From positions 1-64,000 of the forward strand of contig JADIMH010000005.1 of the NCBI GenBank assembly GCA_017694885.1: 64,000 nt of DNA, given 5' to 3'. The notes under the pieces are model-generated. The model ran no database searches. It was not told the DNA's origin and saw only the letters and a list, made by a program, of their open reading frames with translations. This document shows positions 51,636-62,523 of this stretch, piece by piece. Both the position numbers and the translations under genes were made by a program. The stretch's first letter is position 1. Each line of letters starts with the position of its first letter. The DNA comes from Candidatus Cryptobacteroides faecipullorum (GTDB taxonomy: Bacteria > Bacteroidota > Bacteroidia > Bacteroidales > UBA932).

Positions 51636-51820
51636 CGCGGCTTTGGCTGTCCTGTTTTTACTATGTCCCGGAGAGTCCTCGGATTTTGTGGAGCTTTTTG
51701 ATTCTGAAAGGATTCGGTATTGTTTTATCCGTAGATTATGATTAAATTTGCAAGATTTCGGTTTTGTGCCTTCAGGTATACGGCCGGAAAATTGTAAGTT
51801 GAAACAAATAATTGAAAGAT

Positions 51821-54800
51821 ATGTCATTTACTGATGTTTTCAAGAAGATCTTCGGGACCAAGGCTGAAAGGGACCTGAAGCAGTTGCAGCCTGTCCTTCA
51901 GAAGGTACTGGCAGCCTATCCGGAAATCGACAGACTGACAGACGACCAGTTGAGGGAGAAGTCGGCTGAACTGAAACGCATAATCCGGGAAAGGATTTCA
52001 GAAGACGAGACGAGGATTGCGCAGATCAAAGAAGAACTGGAAAAGGATATTCCGCTCGACCAGAAGGAGGCTCTTGCTACGGAGTCGGACAAGCTTGTCA
52101 AGAAAGTCGATGAAGATATAGAGAAAGTGCTTGATGAAATCCTGCCGGTGGCTTTCGCCGTGATGAAATCCACAGCCAGAAGGTTCAAGGAAAATGAGAC
52201 CATAAGGGTCAGGGCCACTGATTTCGACCGGGTTCTCAGCACTACCAGGGATTTCGTGGAAATCGACGGGGATTATGCCGTGTGGCATAACCATTGGATG
52301 GCCGGAGGAAATGAGATTACGTGGGACATGGTACATTACGATGTCCAGCTCATAGGAGGTATTGTCCTTCATCAGGGCAAGATCGCAGAGATGGCGACCG
52401 GAGAGGGCAAGACCCTTGTGGCTACGCTTCCGGTATTCCTTAATGCATTGGCCGGTAAAGGAGTCCATGTAGTGACGGTCAATGATTACCTTTCCAAACG
52501 AGACTCCGAGTGGATGGGACCTCTTTACATGTTCCATGGTCTGTCGGTCGACTGCATCGACAAGCACCAGCCTAACAGTGAAGCCCGTAGAAAGGCATAT
52601 GCCTGCGATATCACTTTCGGAACCAACAACGAGTTCGGATTCGATTATCTGAGGGATAATATGGCTGTATCACAGAAGGATCTCGTTCAGCGTAAACACC
52701 ATTATGCCATTGTCGATGAGGTCGATTCCGTGCTTATCGATGATGCGCGTACTCCTCTGATCATTTCAGGTCCTGTCCCTAAAGGGGATGACCAGCAGTT
52801 CATGGAGTTCAAACCATATGTGGAAAAACTGTACAACAACCAGAGGACCCTTGTCACAAATACACTGAATGAAGCAAAGAAACTCATAGCTGCAGGTGAC
52901 GAGAAAGAAGGCGGAAAACTTCTTCTCAGGGCATATAAAGGGCTCCCTAAATACAAGCCTCTTATCAAGTTTCTCAGTGAGCCGGGGATGAAGCAGCTGC
53001 TCCAGAGAACTGAAAATTACTATATCCAGGACAACGAAAGGGAGATGCCGGTCGTTACGGACCCTCTCTATTTCGTAATCAACGAAAAACAGCATGCTGT
53101 GGAAATGACCGATAACGGTCATGACCTTCTGAGCAGCACTCTTTCGGATCCAAAGTTCTTTATTCTTCCTGATGTCGGCAGCGAGATAGCCGAGGTCGAG
53201 AAGTCGGAACTCGGCCCGGAGGAGAAGCACGCGAAGAAGGATGCGATAATGGCGGATTTCGCCTTGAAATCGGAGCGTGTCCATACCGTGAACCAGCTTC
53301 TGAAGGCATATGCCATGTTTGAGAAGGATGTCGACTATGTCATTATGGACAACAAAGTGAAGATAGTCGACGAACAGACTGGACGTATCATGGAGGGCCG
53401 CCGCTGGAGCGACGGACTCCATCAGGCTGTAGAGGCAAAGGAGAACGTAAAGGTAGAGGCTGCAACGCAGACCTTCGCGACCATTACCCTCCAGAATTAT
53501 TTCCGTATGTATCACAAGCTTGCCGGTATGACAGGTACCGCAGAAACGGAAGCCGGGGAGTTCTGGTCCATCTATAAGTTGGATGTCGTAGTGATACCGA
53601 CGAATAAGCCTATAGCCAGGATTGACGAGAACGACAGGATATACAAGACCAAGAAGGCCAAGTATGAAGCTGTCATCAACAGGATAGAGGAACTTACCAA
53701 GGCAGGCAGGCCGGTGCTTGTCGGTACGACGGATGTCGAGACATCTGAACTTCTCAGCAGAATGTTGAAACTCAGGGGGATCCAGCATCAGGTACTTAAT
53801 GCGAAACAGCATGCGCGTGAAGCGGAGGTAGTTGCTCATGCAGGCCAGAAGAGTACGGTGACCATAGCTACCAACATGGCTGGACGAGGAACCGATATCA
53901 AGCTGTCTGACGAAGTCAGGAACGCTGGAGGTCTTGCCATTATCGGTACGGAGCGTCATGACAGCCGCCGTGTCGACCGTCAGCTCAGAGGTCGTGCAGG
54001 ACGACAGGGAGATCCTGGTTCTTCTACTTTCTATGTCTCTTTCGAAGATAAGCTGATGAGGCTTTTCGGATCGGAAAGGATTGCCGGAGTGGTGGACAAG
54101 CTGGGAATGGAAGAGAACGAAGCTCTGGAGAACAATATGCTTTCCAATTCCATAGAAAAGGCTCAGAAGAAAGTCGAGGAAAACAATTTCGGTATCCGCA
54201 AGCGTCTCCTTGAATATGATGACGTGATGAATTCCCAGAGGGAGGTCATCTATACCAGAAGGCGCAATGCCCTTTCCGGCGAGAGGGTGGAGATAGATGT
54301 CATGAACATGATGCAGGACATGGCAGAGATCATTGTGGAGAACTGCTCGGGTTATGACTATGCTTCATTCTCGGAATATGTAATGGCTGCGATGTCCATC
54401 GATCCGGGATTCGATGAGGAATTCTACGGAAATGCAAAACCTGCGGAAATTTCGGACAGGCTCTTCCAGAACATGCTCGACACCTATAAGAGAAGAATGG
54501 ATGCAATGTCCCAGAGGGCATATCCTATCATTAAGGAAGTCTACGAGAAGCAGGGAGCGATTTATCAGAATATAGCCATTCCTATTTCGGACGGCCGCAA
54601 GATGCTTACGCTTTCCGTCAACCTCAAGAAAGCGTATGAGACTGAGGGCAAGGAGATAGCCCGTGCCTTGACAAAAGCCATAACGCTTTACCAGATAGAT
54701 GACCATTGGAAAGAGCATCTCCGCGATATGGATGACCTTAAGCAGTCGGTCCAGAATGCATCCTATGAACAGAAGGATCCGCTCCTTATCTATAAATTCG

Positions 54801-55090
54801 AAAGCTTTAATCTGTTCAAGTCCATGCTTGAAGCTCTGAGCAAGGATATCCTTTCATTCCTTATGAGGGCCCATATACCTTTGAGGGATGCGAATTCGGT
54901 TCAGGCTCCTGCTCCTGCGCGCAAGCCGGACATGAGCCAGATGCAGACCAGCAGGACGGATCTTGTGACCAACAGCGGCGAACCGAAGGCGAAGATGCCT
55001 GTCCATGTCGAAAAGACTGTAGGCAGAAACGATCCATGTCCGTGCGGATCCGGGAAAAAGTATAAGAACTGTCACGGAAAAGGCCTTTAG
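51821..55090 (+). CDS. secA: Preprotein translocase ATPase SecA
   Basis: [21 protein letters not shown]-terminal zinc motif [17 protein letters not shown]; start at MSFTDVF. Confidence 0.98.
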   Translation: MSFTDVFKKIFGTKAERDLKQLQPVLQKVLAAYPEIDRLTDDQLREKSAELKRIIRERISEDETRIAQIKEELEKDIPLDQKEALATESDKLVKKVDEDIEKVLDEILPVAFAVMKSTARRFKENETIRVRATDFDRVLSTTRDFVEIDGDYAVWHNHWMAGGNEITWDMVHYDVQLIGGIVLHQGKIAEMATGEGKTLVATLPVFLNALAGKGVHVVTVNDYLSKRDSEWMGPLYMFHGLSVDCIDKHQPNSEARRKAYACDITFGTNNEFGFDYLRDNMAVSQKDLVQRKHHYAIVDEVDSVLIDDARTPLIISGPVPKGDDQQFMEFKPYVEKLYNNQRTLVTNTLNEAKKLIAAGDEKEGGKLLLRAYKGLPKYKPLIKFLSEPGMKQLLQRTENYYIQDNEREMPVVTDPLYFVINEKQHAVEMTDNGHDLLSSTLSDPKFFILPDVGSEIAEVEKSELGPEEKHAKKDAIMADFALKSERVHTVNQLLKAYAMFEKDVDYVIMDNKVKIVDEQTGRIMEGRRWSDGLHQAVEAKENVKVEAATQTFATITLQNYFRMYHKLAGMTGTAETEAGEFWSIYKLDVVVIPTNKPIARIDENDRIYKTKKAKYEAVINRIEELTKAGRPVLVGTTDVETSELLSRMLKLRGIQHQVLNAKQHAREAEVVAHAGQKSTVTIATNMAGRGTDIKLSDEVRNAGGLAIIGTERHDSRRVDRQLRGRAGRQGDPGSSTFYVSFEDKLMRLFGSERIAGVVDKLGMEENEALENNMLSNSIEKAQKKVEENNFGIRKRLLEYDDVMNSQREVIYTRRRNALSGERVEIDVMNMMQDMAEIIVENCSGYDYASFSEYVMAAMSIDPGFDEEFYGNAKPAEISDRLFQNMLDTYKRRMDAMSQRAYPIIKEVYEKQGAIYQNIAIPISDGRKMLTLSVNLKKAYETEGKEIARALTKAITLYQIDDHWKEHLRDMDDLKQSVQNASYEQKDPLLIYKFESFNLFKSMLEALSKDILSFLMRAHIPLRDANSVQAPAPARKPDMSQMQTSRTDLVTNSGEPKAKMPVHVEKTVGRNDPCPCGSGKKYKNCHGKGL

Positions 55091-55146
55091 ACCGACATCG
55101 TAAAGCCGTATTTTGCCGGTTAAAAAAGAAAACGGAAAAAATTATT

Positions 55147-55575
55147 ATGGGAAAAACAGAAGAAATAGCCAACTCTGTCAGTCGGATATCCTCCGGGACA
55201 AGGATAACCGGAGAACTTTTTTCTACCAATGATTTAAGGATAGACGGAAGTTTCAACGGGAAAATATATTCCAAAGGAAGGATTGTAATAGGGGAGACTG
55301 CTGAGGTTTCAGGCGAGATTGTTTGTGCCAATGCCGATATCTGGGGCAGGATGAAAGGAGATATTTTCGTAAAGGATATCCTTTCGATGAAAAAAGGCTC
55401 CAAGGTCGACGGCAATCTCAATGTAAACAAGATAATCGTAGAACTGGGAGTCGCGTTCAATGGAACGTGCCGCATGATCACGACGGAGGAGTTCGACAAG
55501 AAGGCGGCCGAGGTTACAGGCGATATGAAAATTGAGAAAGACGATCAGCAGCCGGCTTCCAGAAAAGTCAAATAA
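55147..55575 (+). CDS. Bactofilin (polymer-forming cytoskeletal protein)
   Basis: SSGTRITGELFSTNDLRIDGSFNGKIYSKGRIVIGETAEVSGEIVCANADIWG. Confidence 0.92.
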   Translation: MGKTEEIANSVSRISSGTRITGELFSTNDLRIDGSFNGKIYSKGRIVIGETAEVSGEIVCANADIWGRMKGDIFVKDILSMKKGSKVDGNLNVNKIIVELGVAFNGTCRMITTEEFDKKAAEVTGDMKIEKDDQQPASRKVK

Positions 55576-55601
55576 TCAAATAAAAGGAGATTACCATAAA
55601 A

Positions 55602-55632
55602 GAAAAAGCCTCGGCCAAACCGAGGCTTTTTC
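55602..55632. terminator. Bidirectional terminator between bactofilin and hsp20
   Basis: gaaaaagcctcgg-ccaaa-ccgaggctttttc. Confidence 0.88.
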
Positions 55633-55649
55633 TTATTCAGTTCCGGGTA

Positions 55650-56081
55650 TTATTTTACTTCAATGACCCTCTTGCTGTCATCGACTTTGGCTTTCTGGAC
55701 TTTCGGTATGTTGACATTCAGAACGCCATGTTCTACATGTGCACTGATCTGCTCGCGTTCAGCATCGTCAGGAAGTACCATAGTCTGCTGGAATTTTGAG
55801 TATGAGAATTCACGACGGAGGTAATGTCCGTGTTTCTTCTCGCTTTTCTCGTCTGATTTCTTCTCCATTTCGATTACGAGATTACCGTCCTCGTCGAGGT
55901 GAACATTGAAATCATCTTTTGTCATTCCAGGGGCAGCGAGCTCGAGTTCATAACCGTTTTCGTTTTCTAATACGTTGATGGCCGGTGCTGTCGCATTCAT
56001 CCTTTCCATCCAGTTAGTGTCGAAAAAGTCATTGAAAATGTCAGGCAACCATGCCTGATTGTTTCTTCTTGAAGGTACCAT
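55650..56081 (-). CDS. Hsp20/alpha-crystallin small heat-shock protein
   Basis: INVLENENGYELELAAPGMTKDDFNVHLDEDGNLVIEMEKK...FSYSKFQQTMVLPDDAEREQISAHVEHGVLNVNIPK. Confidence 0.95.
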   Translation of the reverse strand: MVPSRRNNQAWLPDIFNDFFDTNWMERMNATAPAINVLENENGYELELAAPGMTKDDFNVHLDEDGNLVIEMEKKSDEKSEKKHGHYLRREFSYSKFQQTMVLPDDAEREQISAHVEHGVLNVNIPKVQKAKVDDSKRVIEVK

Positions 56082-56239
56082 AATTCAAATCTCCTATTTT
56101 AATTTTCTTTGTCCAATATATTCTCTTCAAGTCCGGCTTCAGGATCTTTCTTTCTGCCCGACTCTCAGAGTCACCGGAATGTATATCAATAGACGTACCA
56201 TTGCCGGATAAGAAGAAAAATGTCCAAAAGGAGGAAATT

Positions 56240-56259
56240 TTGTCACTATTATGTGACAA
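56240..56259. promoter_or_regulatory. Inverted repeat TTGTCAC-N6-GTGACAA, candidate operator
   Basis: Perfect 7-bp arms in the divergent hsp20/uvrA intergenic region. Confidence 0.5.
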
Positions 56260-56356
56260 TATGTCTTATAAAGATGTCAGAATGTCTATTTTTTGTTTTA
56301 TGCCGTATTCGTGATTCAGGTTAAATTATTACCTTTGGAATTCTATTTTATCGGAT

Positions 56357-59242
56357 ATGTCAGAGACGGGTAACATTGTCATAAAAGGCGCAAAAGTCAA
56401 TAATCTCAAGAACATCAGTCTTGAGATTCCGCGGGGAAAGTTCATAGTCGTTACGGGTATATCGGGTTCGGGAAAATCTTCCCTGGCTTTTGATACTCTG
56501 TTTGCCGAGGGGCAGAGAAGGTTTGCCGAGAGCCTGTCTTCATATGCAAGGCAGTTTCTTGGCAGAATGTCCAAACCTGATGTCGAACTTATCGAGGGAA
56601 TCCCTCCGGCCATTGCGATAGAGCAGAAAGTCAATACGAGAAATCCGCGCTCTACTGTAGCTACGACTACGGAAATATTCGATTATCTGCGGCTTATATT
56701 TGCCCGTATAGGCCGGACCTATTCTCCTGTATCCGGAGTAGAGGTCAAATGCCACAGTGTTAATGACGTACTTGAATTCATCCTTTCTGCGGAACCGTCT
56801 GCCGTCTATATCCTTTCCGACCTCGACTGGAAAAACCGCCGGGACAAGGTAGAACTGATGCTGGAACTCAAGGAAGAAGGTTATTCCCGTTTCTTTACAG
56901 ATGAGCCTGTCCGCATAGAGGATATTATGCGCAGGGCGGAATCCGGTGATTATCCAGAGGAGCTTTATCTGCTTGTCGACAGGTTGAAGATCCCGGCCTT
57001 TGTCGATGGTGTTCCCTGCCAGGCTGACGGAACACGTATGGCACGGATTGACTGGGAAGACCTGCAGACCAGGCTTCATTCATCGGTGCAGACGGCTTTC
57101 GACAAAGGACAGGGATCGTTGTTCGTCAGAAAAGAGTATGCTTCTTCAGGCCGGGACCAAAGGGTGGATACGAGACATTTCGTCAACAGGTTTGAAGCCG
57201 ACGGCATGACGTTCCAGGAGCCGGACGAGTATATGTTCAGTTTCAACAGTCCGCTCGGGGCATGCCCTGTTTGCGGAGGATTAGGCCAGATCATCGGCAT
57301 CAGCGAAGACCTTGTCATACCGGATAAAAGCAAGTCTGTGTATGACGGCGCCATCGCATGTTGGAGAGGGGAGAAGATGGGATGGTTCAAGGATCATCTG
57401 GTAAAGAATGCCGAGAGGTACGGTATACCGGTCTTTGAACCTTACTGCAACCTGACCGATGAGCAGAAAGACATCATATGGCAGGGTCGGAAAGGGGCTT
57501 CGGAAGAGGATTCGATAATCGGGATAAATGAATTTTTCCGCTGGGTCGATGCCAATAAATACAAGATCCAGTACAAATATATGCTCAGCCGGTATTCCGG
57601 AAAGACAGTATGCCGTGAATGCGGGGGCAGCCGGCTCAGAAAAGACGCTCTTTATGTAAAGGTAGGCGGAAAGAATATCCAGGAATTGCTTACTATGAAC
57701 GTTGACCAGCTTCTGGATTTTTTTTGGCATCTGGAACTTACTGAATATGAGCGCAGTATCGTATCGAAAGCTATTTCGGAGACGGTTTCCAGACTGCAAT
57801 GCATAAAAGACGTAGGCCTTTCATATCTCACTCTGAACAGGACATCCAATACACTTTCCGGAGGAGAAAGCCAGCGCATAAACCTTGTAACTGCTCTCGG
57901 AAGCTCGCTCGTCGGGTCGCTATATATCCTTGACGAACCGAGTATAGGGTTGCATCCGCGGGATACGGACCGTCTTATCTCCGTTCTGAAAAGGCTTAGG
58001 GATATAGGCAATACGGTTGTGGTAGTAGAACATGACGAGGAGATAATGAAAGCTGCCGACATGCTTGTCGACATCGGGCCTGAAGCTGGCGTTAACGGAG
58101 GACGGATAGTATTTCAGGGGAAGATTTCAGATACGGCTGCTTCCCAAGCAGCGATGCAGCAGTCATTGACACTGCAGTATCTTTCAGGGAAGCGTCCACG
58201 CTATGTAAGGGAAAAAAGGCAGTGGGCATATTCCATTACTGTTGAAGGCGCGATGGAACATAACCTGAAAGACATAAACGCCCGTTTCCCTTTAGGGGTG
58301 CTGACAGTAGTGACCGGAGTCAGCGGGAGCGGCAAATCTTCGTTGGTAGGGGATATACTGTATCCGGCAGTATTCAGGTACATCAATCATACAGGGGCTG
58401 CGCCGGGTACTTTCAGAAACCTTTCCGGAAATCTGGACAGGATAACCCAGGTGGAATATGTAGACCAGAACCCGATAGGCAAGAGTTCCAGGTCTAATGC
58501 CGTGACTTATCTGAAGATATATGATGATATAAGAAAGTTGCTTTCTGAACAGCAGTTTGCCAGGCTGAACGGTTTTACCCCGTCGTATTTTTCTTTCAAT
58601 ATGGACGGAGGGCGATGTCCTGAATGTCAGGGCGAAGGGTTCGTAAAGATCGGCATGCAGTTCATGGCGGATGTGAAGATGATATGCGAAGCCTGCGGAG
58701 GCAAGCGCTTCAAACCTGAGATACTTGAAGTTAAATACAAAGGAAAGAACATAGATGACATCCTCAATATGAGCGTAGAGGAGGCTATCGGCTTTTTCGG
58801 TTCGCAGAACGATCCGACAGCCGGACGGATAGCGGAGAGACTGCAGCCCTTGGTCGATGTCGGTCTGTCTTATATCAAGCTCGGACAGAGCAGCAGTACG
58901 CTCTCCGGAGGAGAAAGCCAGCGTATCAAACTCGCCTATTTCCTTTCCATGAGTGACAGCCAGTCGTCTTCTAACCGTATCATGTTCATTTTTGACGAGC
59001 CTACCACAGGACTGCATTTCTATGATGTGGAGAAACTGCTGAAATCTTTCGATGCACTGCTTGCCAAAGGTCATACTATCATAGTAGTCGAGCACAACCC
59101 CGATGTTATCAGATCGGCCGACTGGCTTCTGGATCTCGGCCCTGAGGCCGGAGATGAAGGAGGCCGGATCGTTTTCGAAGGCACTCCCGAGCAGCTTCTC
59201 GCAGAAGGGAATACGTGGACTGCAAAATACCTCAGACAGTGA
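56357..59242 (+). CDS. uvrA: Excinuclease ABC subunit A
   Basis: [46 protein letters not shown]; two LSGGESQRI motifs; zinc-finger CxxC pairs. Confidence 0.98.
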   Translation: MSETGNIVIKGAKVNNLKNISLEIPRGKFIVVTGISGSGKSSLAFDTLFAEGQRRFAESLSSYARQFLGRMSKPDVELIEGIPPAIAIEQKVNTRNPRSTVATTTEIFDYLRLIFARIGRTYSPVSGVEVKCHSVNDVLEFILSAEPSAVYILSDLDWKNRRDKVELMLELKEEGYSRFFTDEPVRIEDIMRRAESGDYPEELYLLVDRLKIPAFVDGVPCQADGTRMARIDWEDLQTRLHSSVQTAFDKGQGSLFVRKEYASSGRDQRVDTRHFVNRFEADGMTFQEPDEYMFSFNSPLGACPVCGGLGQIIGISEDLVIPDKSKSVYDGAIACWRGEKMGWFKDHLVKNAERYGIPVFEPYCNLTDEQKDIIWQGRKGASEEDSIIGINEFFRWVDANKYKIQYKYMLSRYSGKTVCRECGGSRLRKDALYVKVGGKNIQELLTMNVDQLLDFFWHLELTEYERSIVSKAISETVSRLQCIKDVGLSYLTLNRTSNTLSGGESQRINLVTALGSSLVGSLYILDEPSIGLHPRDTDRLISVLKRLRDIGNTVVVVEHDEEIMKAADMLVDIGPEAGVNGGRIVFQGKISDTAASQAAMQQSLTLQYLSGKRPRYVREKRQWAYSITVEGAMEHNLKDINARFPLGVLTVVTGVSGSGKSSLVGDILYPAVFRYINHTGAAPGTFRNLSGNLDRITQVEYVDQNPIGKSSRSNAVTYLKIYDDIRKLLSEQQFARLNGFTPSYFSFNMDGGRCPECQGEGFVKIGMQFMADVKMICEACGGKRFKPEILEVKYKGKNIDDILNMSVEEAIGFFGSQNDPTAGRIAERLQPLVDVGLSYIKLGQSSSTLSGGESQRIKLAYFLSMSDSQSSSNRIMFIFDEPTTGLHFYDVEKLLKSFDALLAKGHTIIVVEHNPDVIRSADWLLDLGPEAGDEGGRIVFEGTPEQLLAEGNTWTAKYLRQ

Positions 59243-59254
59243 CATCCGGTGGGA

Positions 59255-60538
59255 CTATTCCACTATTACGTTGATTATTTCCGACTGGTTTATAGGCGGT
59301 CCCGTTTCCATATACAGCATGCCTGTCCCGCGCTGTTTCAGCATTAATGTGACACCATCGCCGTCTTCATCTATGCTGTAGTCATAAATGCCCCGGTTTC
59401 TGTCATATTCAAGTTCTTCGATGCCGATGTCAAACCATGCGGATTTAGGGTAATATTCGCATTTTATGTGGAACGACTCGCCGATTCTTCCACGGATGAA
59501 GGTCCCGGGACTGATTTTCATATAATACGGGTAGTATGTGCTCAGTCCGCTCTGGTCCACTCTCCAGCTGTTTTCTCCAAGACCGTCATTTTCAGGCGTA
59601 ACCGTGATATGGTAATGGGTATTTCTTCTTACATCGAAATTCTTCGGCCCGTCTCCGAGATAGAACCTGTAGACAAGTTCATCCCCTGGAAGCGTATAGT
59701 AAGAATCGGACTGGTAGTCTCCCCTGATTTCAATATATGAGCAGACGGACGCCTTGGGGTCGGTAGCCGGCAATATCTTGTCACTGTCTTCGTCCGCATC
59801 TTCCAGAAGATCTCCCTGCATGTTTTCGAACATATAGACAGACACTTCTCCGCTTTTTCCCCACCCGGAATCCGAATTCAGTGCGGCGACCTGGCTGTCG
59901 CTTTTTGAAAAGCCTTTCAGGAATGTATCGAACCCGGAAGTAGCATGACTTTCCTTGAACGGGCAAACGGATTTCGGGCACCCTCCGATGCTGATGCTGT
60001 TGACGTAGAACGACACGTCCTTTTCGAGCCGGCTACGGTCTATGCTGACCGATATCCTGGCCATTGTCCGTTCAAGCCTGATGTTCAGCGCTTCGCCTTC
60101 CTTTACTGTATGATTCAATAATTTGCCGGCCATCGGAATCCCTGTGCGGTATTCATCCGGATAAGTAAAGTAATATCTGGTATTGAGGACTTCGTCTTCT
60201 TTATCCATCGATAGGGGATACCCTGCATTTGCAAGAGCATATACGGAGTATGTACCTCCGGAGAGAAGACATGTTCTGGTCGAATAGCTTCCCTGGCCGT
60301 TCTGCATTTGGGCGCCGGTCAGATATATCCTGTTTTCCAGCATGCCTCTGTCGTTGAAAATGAAAAGGTTCATGTCGGAGACCAGATTTTCCTGAGGGTC
60401 GGAAGACTTCGTTTCCAGAAACTGCCCTGTGTCGAATTCTATCAGGGTTTCCGACTTTTCCGCCGGAAGGATATTCCCGACGCATGATACTGCCGATGCA
60501 GCCATCAAAATGGTTAGGGTGATGCCGATGTGTTTCAT
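59255..60538 (-). CDS. DUF4906/fimbrial-type lipoprotein
   Basis: Lipobox SAVSC; 'DMNLFIFNDRGMLENRIYLTG...GGTYSVYALANAGY...LERTMARISVSID' typical of Bacteroidales fimbrial-associated proteins. Confidence 0.65.
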   Translation of the reverse strand: MKHIGITLTILMAASAVSCVGNILPAEKSETLIEFDTGQFLETKSSDPQENLVSDMNLFIFNDRGMLENRIYLTGAQMQNGQGSYSTRTCLLSGGTYSVYALANAGYPLSMDKEDEVLNTRYYFTYPDEYRTGIPMAGKLLNHTVKEGEALNIRLERTMARISVSIDRSRLEKDVSFYVNSISIGGCPKSVCPFKESHATSGFDTFLKGFSKSDSQVAALNSDSGWGKSGEVSVYMFENMQGDLLEDADEDSDKILPATDPKASVCSYIEIRGDYQSDSYYTLPGDELVYRFYLGDGPKNFDVRRNTHYHITVTPENDGLGENSWRVDQSGLSTYYPYYMKISPGTFIRGRIGESFHIKCEYYPKSAWFDIGIEELEYDRNRGIYDYSIDEDGDGVTLMLKQRGTGMLYMETGPPINQSEIINVIVE

Positions 60539-60540
60539 TG

Positions 60541-61623
60541 TCAGAAAATTATTTCATCGTTGTCGGATTCGTCCCAGGGAACGATACCGCATGTTATATC
60601 GACATCGGCAGGCGTGACTGCGGTGTCAGGGTCGGATGACCCGGAGCTTTTTATCGTTATATTGTAAATGTACCGGCAGTTCCTGCCGATGCCTTTGCCT
60701 GAGGGCTGTCCTCTGTTTATATCGATAGGATAGAAACAGGTATTACCGTTGATCTTGCCTTCTATTACAAGCCTTGTGAAAGGAGAGCCTGCGCTTTCTT
60801 CTTCACATTCGTTAGGGTAACATCGGAATACGATGTCAGGATAAACTGTTTGGCTTCCTACAGACCCTTTTATTTCGGTTGAAATGATGCCGGAATCTTC
60901 GAACTGTTTGACATCGTTTTCTATGAAACCTCCCTGGTTGCACAATGTTTCGGGCGTGAAACCGTTTTTCTGGAATATCCGTGCGGATGTGTTCACATTT
61001 ATCAGGTATGCTTTGACTTCTTCGATTTTTGCGCCTTGATATGGCTTTCCGGAAAAATCGCACCGGATCGATTCAATCTGTATTTCAGCCGACAGAGGAG
61101 TAAGGTCTATTTCACACCCGGAGTCTTTCCCTGCTTCTGCCGTACACAGACCGCTTAACAGTATTTTATCATGAGTTTCCTTACGGAGATCTGCCGTTTC
61201 CTGTTCAAGCGCCTGAAGCGAATTTATATGCGACCATCCGTAGCTGTCCGACTGGGGGTTGACTATCGCGGCTATGATTTTCTTCCCGTTCTGCGAAGCT
61301 GCAAACGGTATTTTTCCCGAACGGCATTTTACCCTCTGGTACGAGTCCAGTCGCTGGAGCCTGTCATTATTGAAAACGAAAATGTCCGCAGTGTATTCAT
61401 AGCCCTGTTCCAAAAGCATTGCCTTATCCGTCAGTTTTATTTCCAGGATGTCCTGACTTTCGCCATGGCTGTTCCCCGGGCAGTCCTGAGGAGTACAGCA
61501 TGAAAAAATAAAGACCGGAGAAAAGAAGATAATAATAGAGGATAAAATAAAGTGTGTTTGTGCATTAATGTGTAATTGTGAATGTTTAAGGAGAATATTC
61601 AGATATCTCCGGTCCTTAGTCAT
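60541..61623 (-). CDS. Fimbrillin-family (Mfa1/FimA-like) lipoprotein
   Basis: Lipobox FIFSC; 'ADIFVFNNDRLQRLDSYQ', C-terminal 'GRNCRYIYNITIKSSGSSDPDTAVTPADVDITCGIVPWDE'. Start at MTKDRRYL. Confidence 0.65.
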   Translation of the reverse strand: MTKDRRYLNILLKHSQLHINAQTHFILSSIIIFFSPVFIFSCCTPQDCPGNSHGESQDILEIKLTDKAMLLEQGYEYTADIFVFNNDRLQRLDSYQRVKCRSGKIPFAASQNGKKIIAAIVNPQSDSYGWSHINSLQALEQETADLRKETHDKILLSGLCTAEAGKDSGCEIDLTPLSAEIQIESIRCDFSGKPYQGAKIEEVKAYLINVNTSARIFQKNGFTPETLCNQGGFIENDVKQFEDSGIISTEIKGSVGSQTVYPDIVFRCYPNECEEESAGSPFTRLVIEGKINGNTCFYPIDINRGQPSGKGIGRNCRYIYNITIKSSGSSDPDTAVTPADVDITCGIVPWDESDNDEIIF

Positions 61624-61838
61624 TATGTCTGCGCGGCAGCGTGAAGTCGTGAAATTCATAATCGTGTCGTTCCCGTTTTTTTCTGCAAAGCTATCGCCGG
61701 GTTTTCATTTAAAATATTTTATGTGGCGAAATGCGGTAATTATTTCTGATTTTTTAAGGATTTTTAAGTTTTTATACGGGATTTCTCTTTTTTACTCACA
61801 TATTTTATTATATATTTGAAAATTAAGCTATCCGTTTT

Positions 61839-62492
61839 ATGAAACCTCTAAAGAAAATCAGAGGACTTTTTGCCTCAAAGACCCACATACTGCCGATCTA
61901 TACCCAGCAGGTAGCATATATAAAGCAGGCTTCTTCAGCACTGGTGAAGATGACCTGTACGAACGAGCATGAAGAATGGAAAAGGCTTGAAAAAGAAGTC
62001 AAGCTCTGCGAAACGCAAGGCGATGCCATGCTGACTGAATTCTATGAACAGCTGTATGAAGGCGTGTTCACCTCTCTCGACAGGCTGGATCTGCAGGCGA
62101 TAGCTATGTATATAGACGAGTTCCTTGATAATATCAATGACTCGGCCAAGTCTGTACTTCTGTATCTTCCGGACAGGATCGACCAGCAGCTGGTGGAACT
62201 GGCCCAGTATATCGAATCGGAGGCGGATGCCTTGAAGGATCTTGTCGTATGTCTTGATAATGTAAAGTCAAATTTTTCCAACCTTACTCTTCTCTGCGAC
62301 AGGATCACCGAACTCGAACATGCTGCGGATGATGCGTATGAAGAATATATCGGCTTTGTATTCCATAATGAGAAGAACCCTATCGAACTTATGAAATACA
62401 AGAATATAGCGGAAATGTTCGAAAATACGACAGATGCTGCAAAGCGTGTGTCCGATTATGTAAGAAAGATGCTGCTCCGATATTCGGAATAG
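61839..62492 (+). CDS. DUF47/PhoU-like phosphate transport regulator
   Basis: All-helical 217 aa; 'REVNTPS'-region equivalent FTSLDRLDLQAIAMYIDEFLDNINDSAKSV and AADDAYEEYIGFVFHNEKNPIELMKYKNIAEMFENTTDAAKRVSDYVRKM. Confidence 0.85.
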   Translation: MKPLKKIRGLFASKTHILPIYTQQVAYIKQASSALVKMTCTNEHEEWKRLEKEVKLCETQGDAMLTEFYEQLYEGVFTSLDRLDLQAIAMYIDEFLDNINDSAKSVLLYLPDRIDQQLVELAQYIESEADALKDLVVCLDNVKSNFSNLTLLCDRITELEHAADDAYEEYIGFVFHNEKNPIELMKYKNIAEMFENTTDAAKRVSDYVRKMLLRYSE

Positions 62493-62523
62493 CATCTTTC
62501 TTGCTTGTAATGTCTGTCCTGCC

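Noticed and set aside
52766-53959. 397-aa antisense ORF inside secA
   Set aside because: Shadow ORF opposite a clear SecA coding region; no recognisable family motifs or separate promoter.
56240-56259. Inverted repeat considered as a CIRCE/HrcA element
   Set aside because: CIRCE is TTAGCACTC-N9-GAGTGCTAA; arm sequence and spacing here differ.
58292-59245. 317-aa antisense ORF inside uvrA
   Set aside because: Fully contained in uvrA on the other strand; no independent support.
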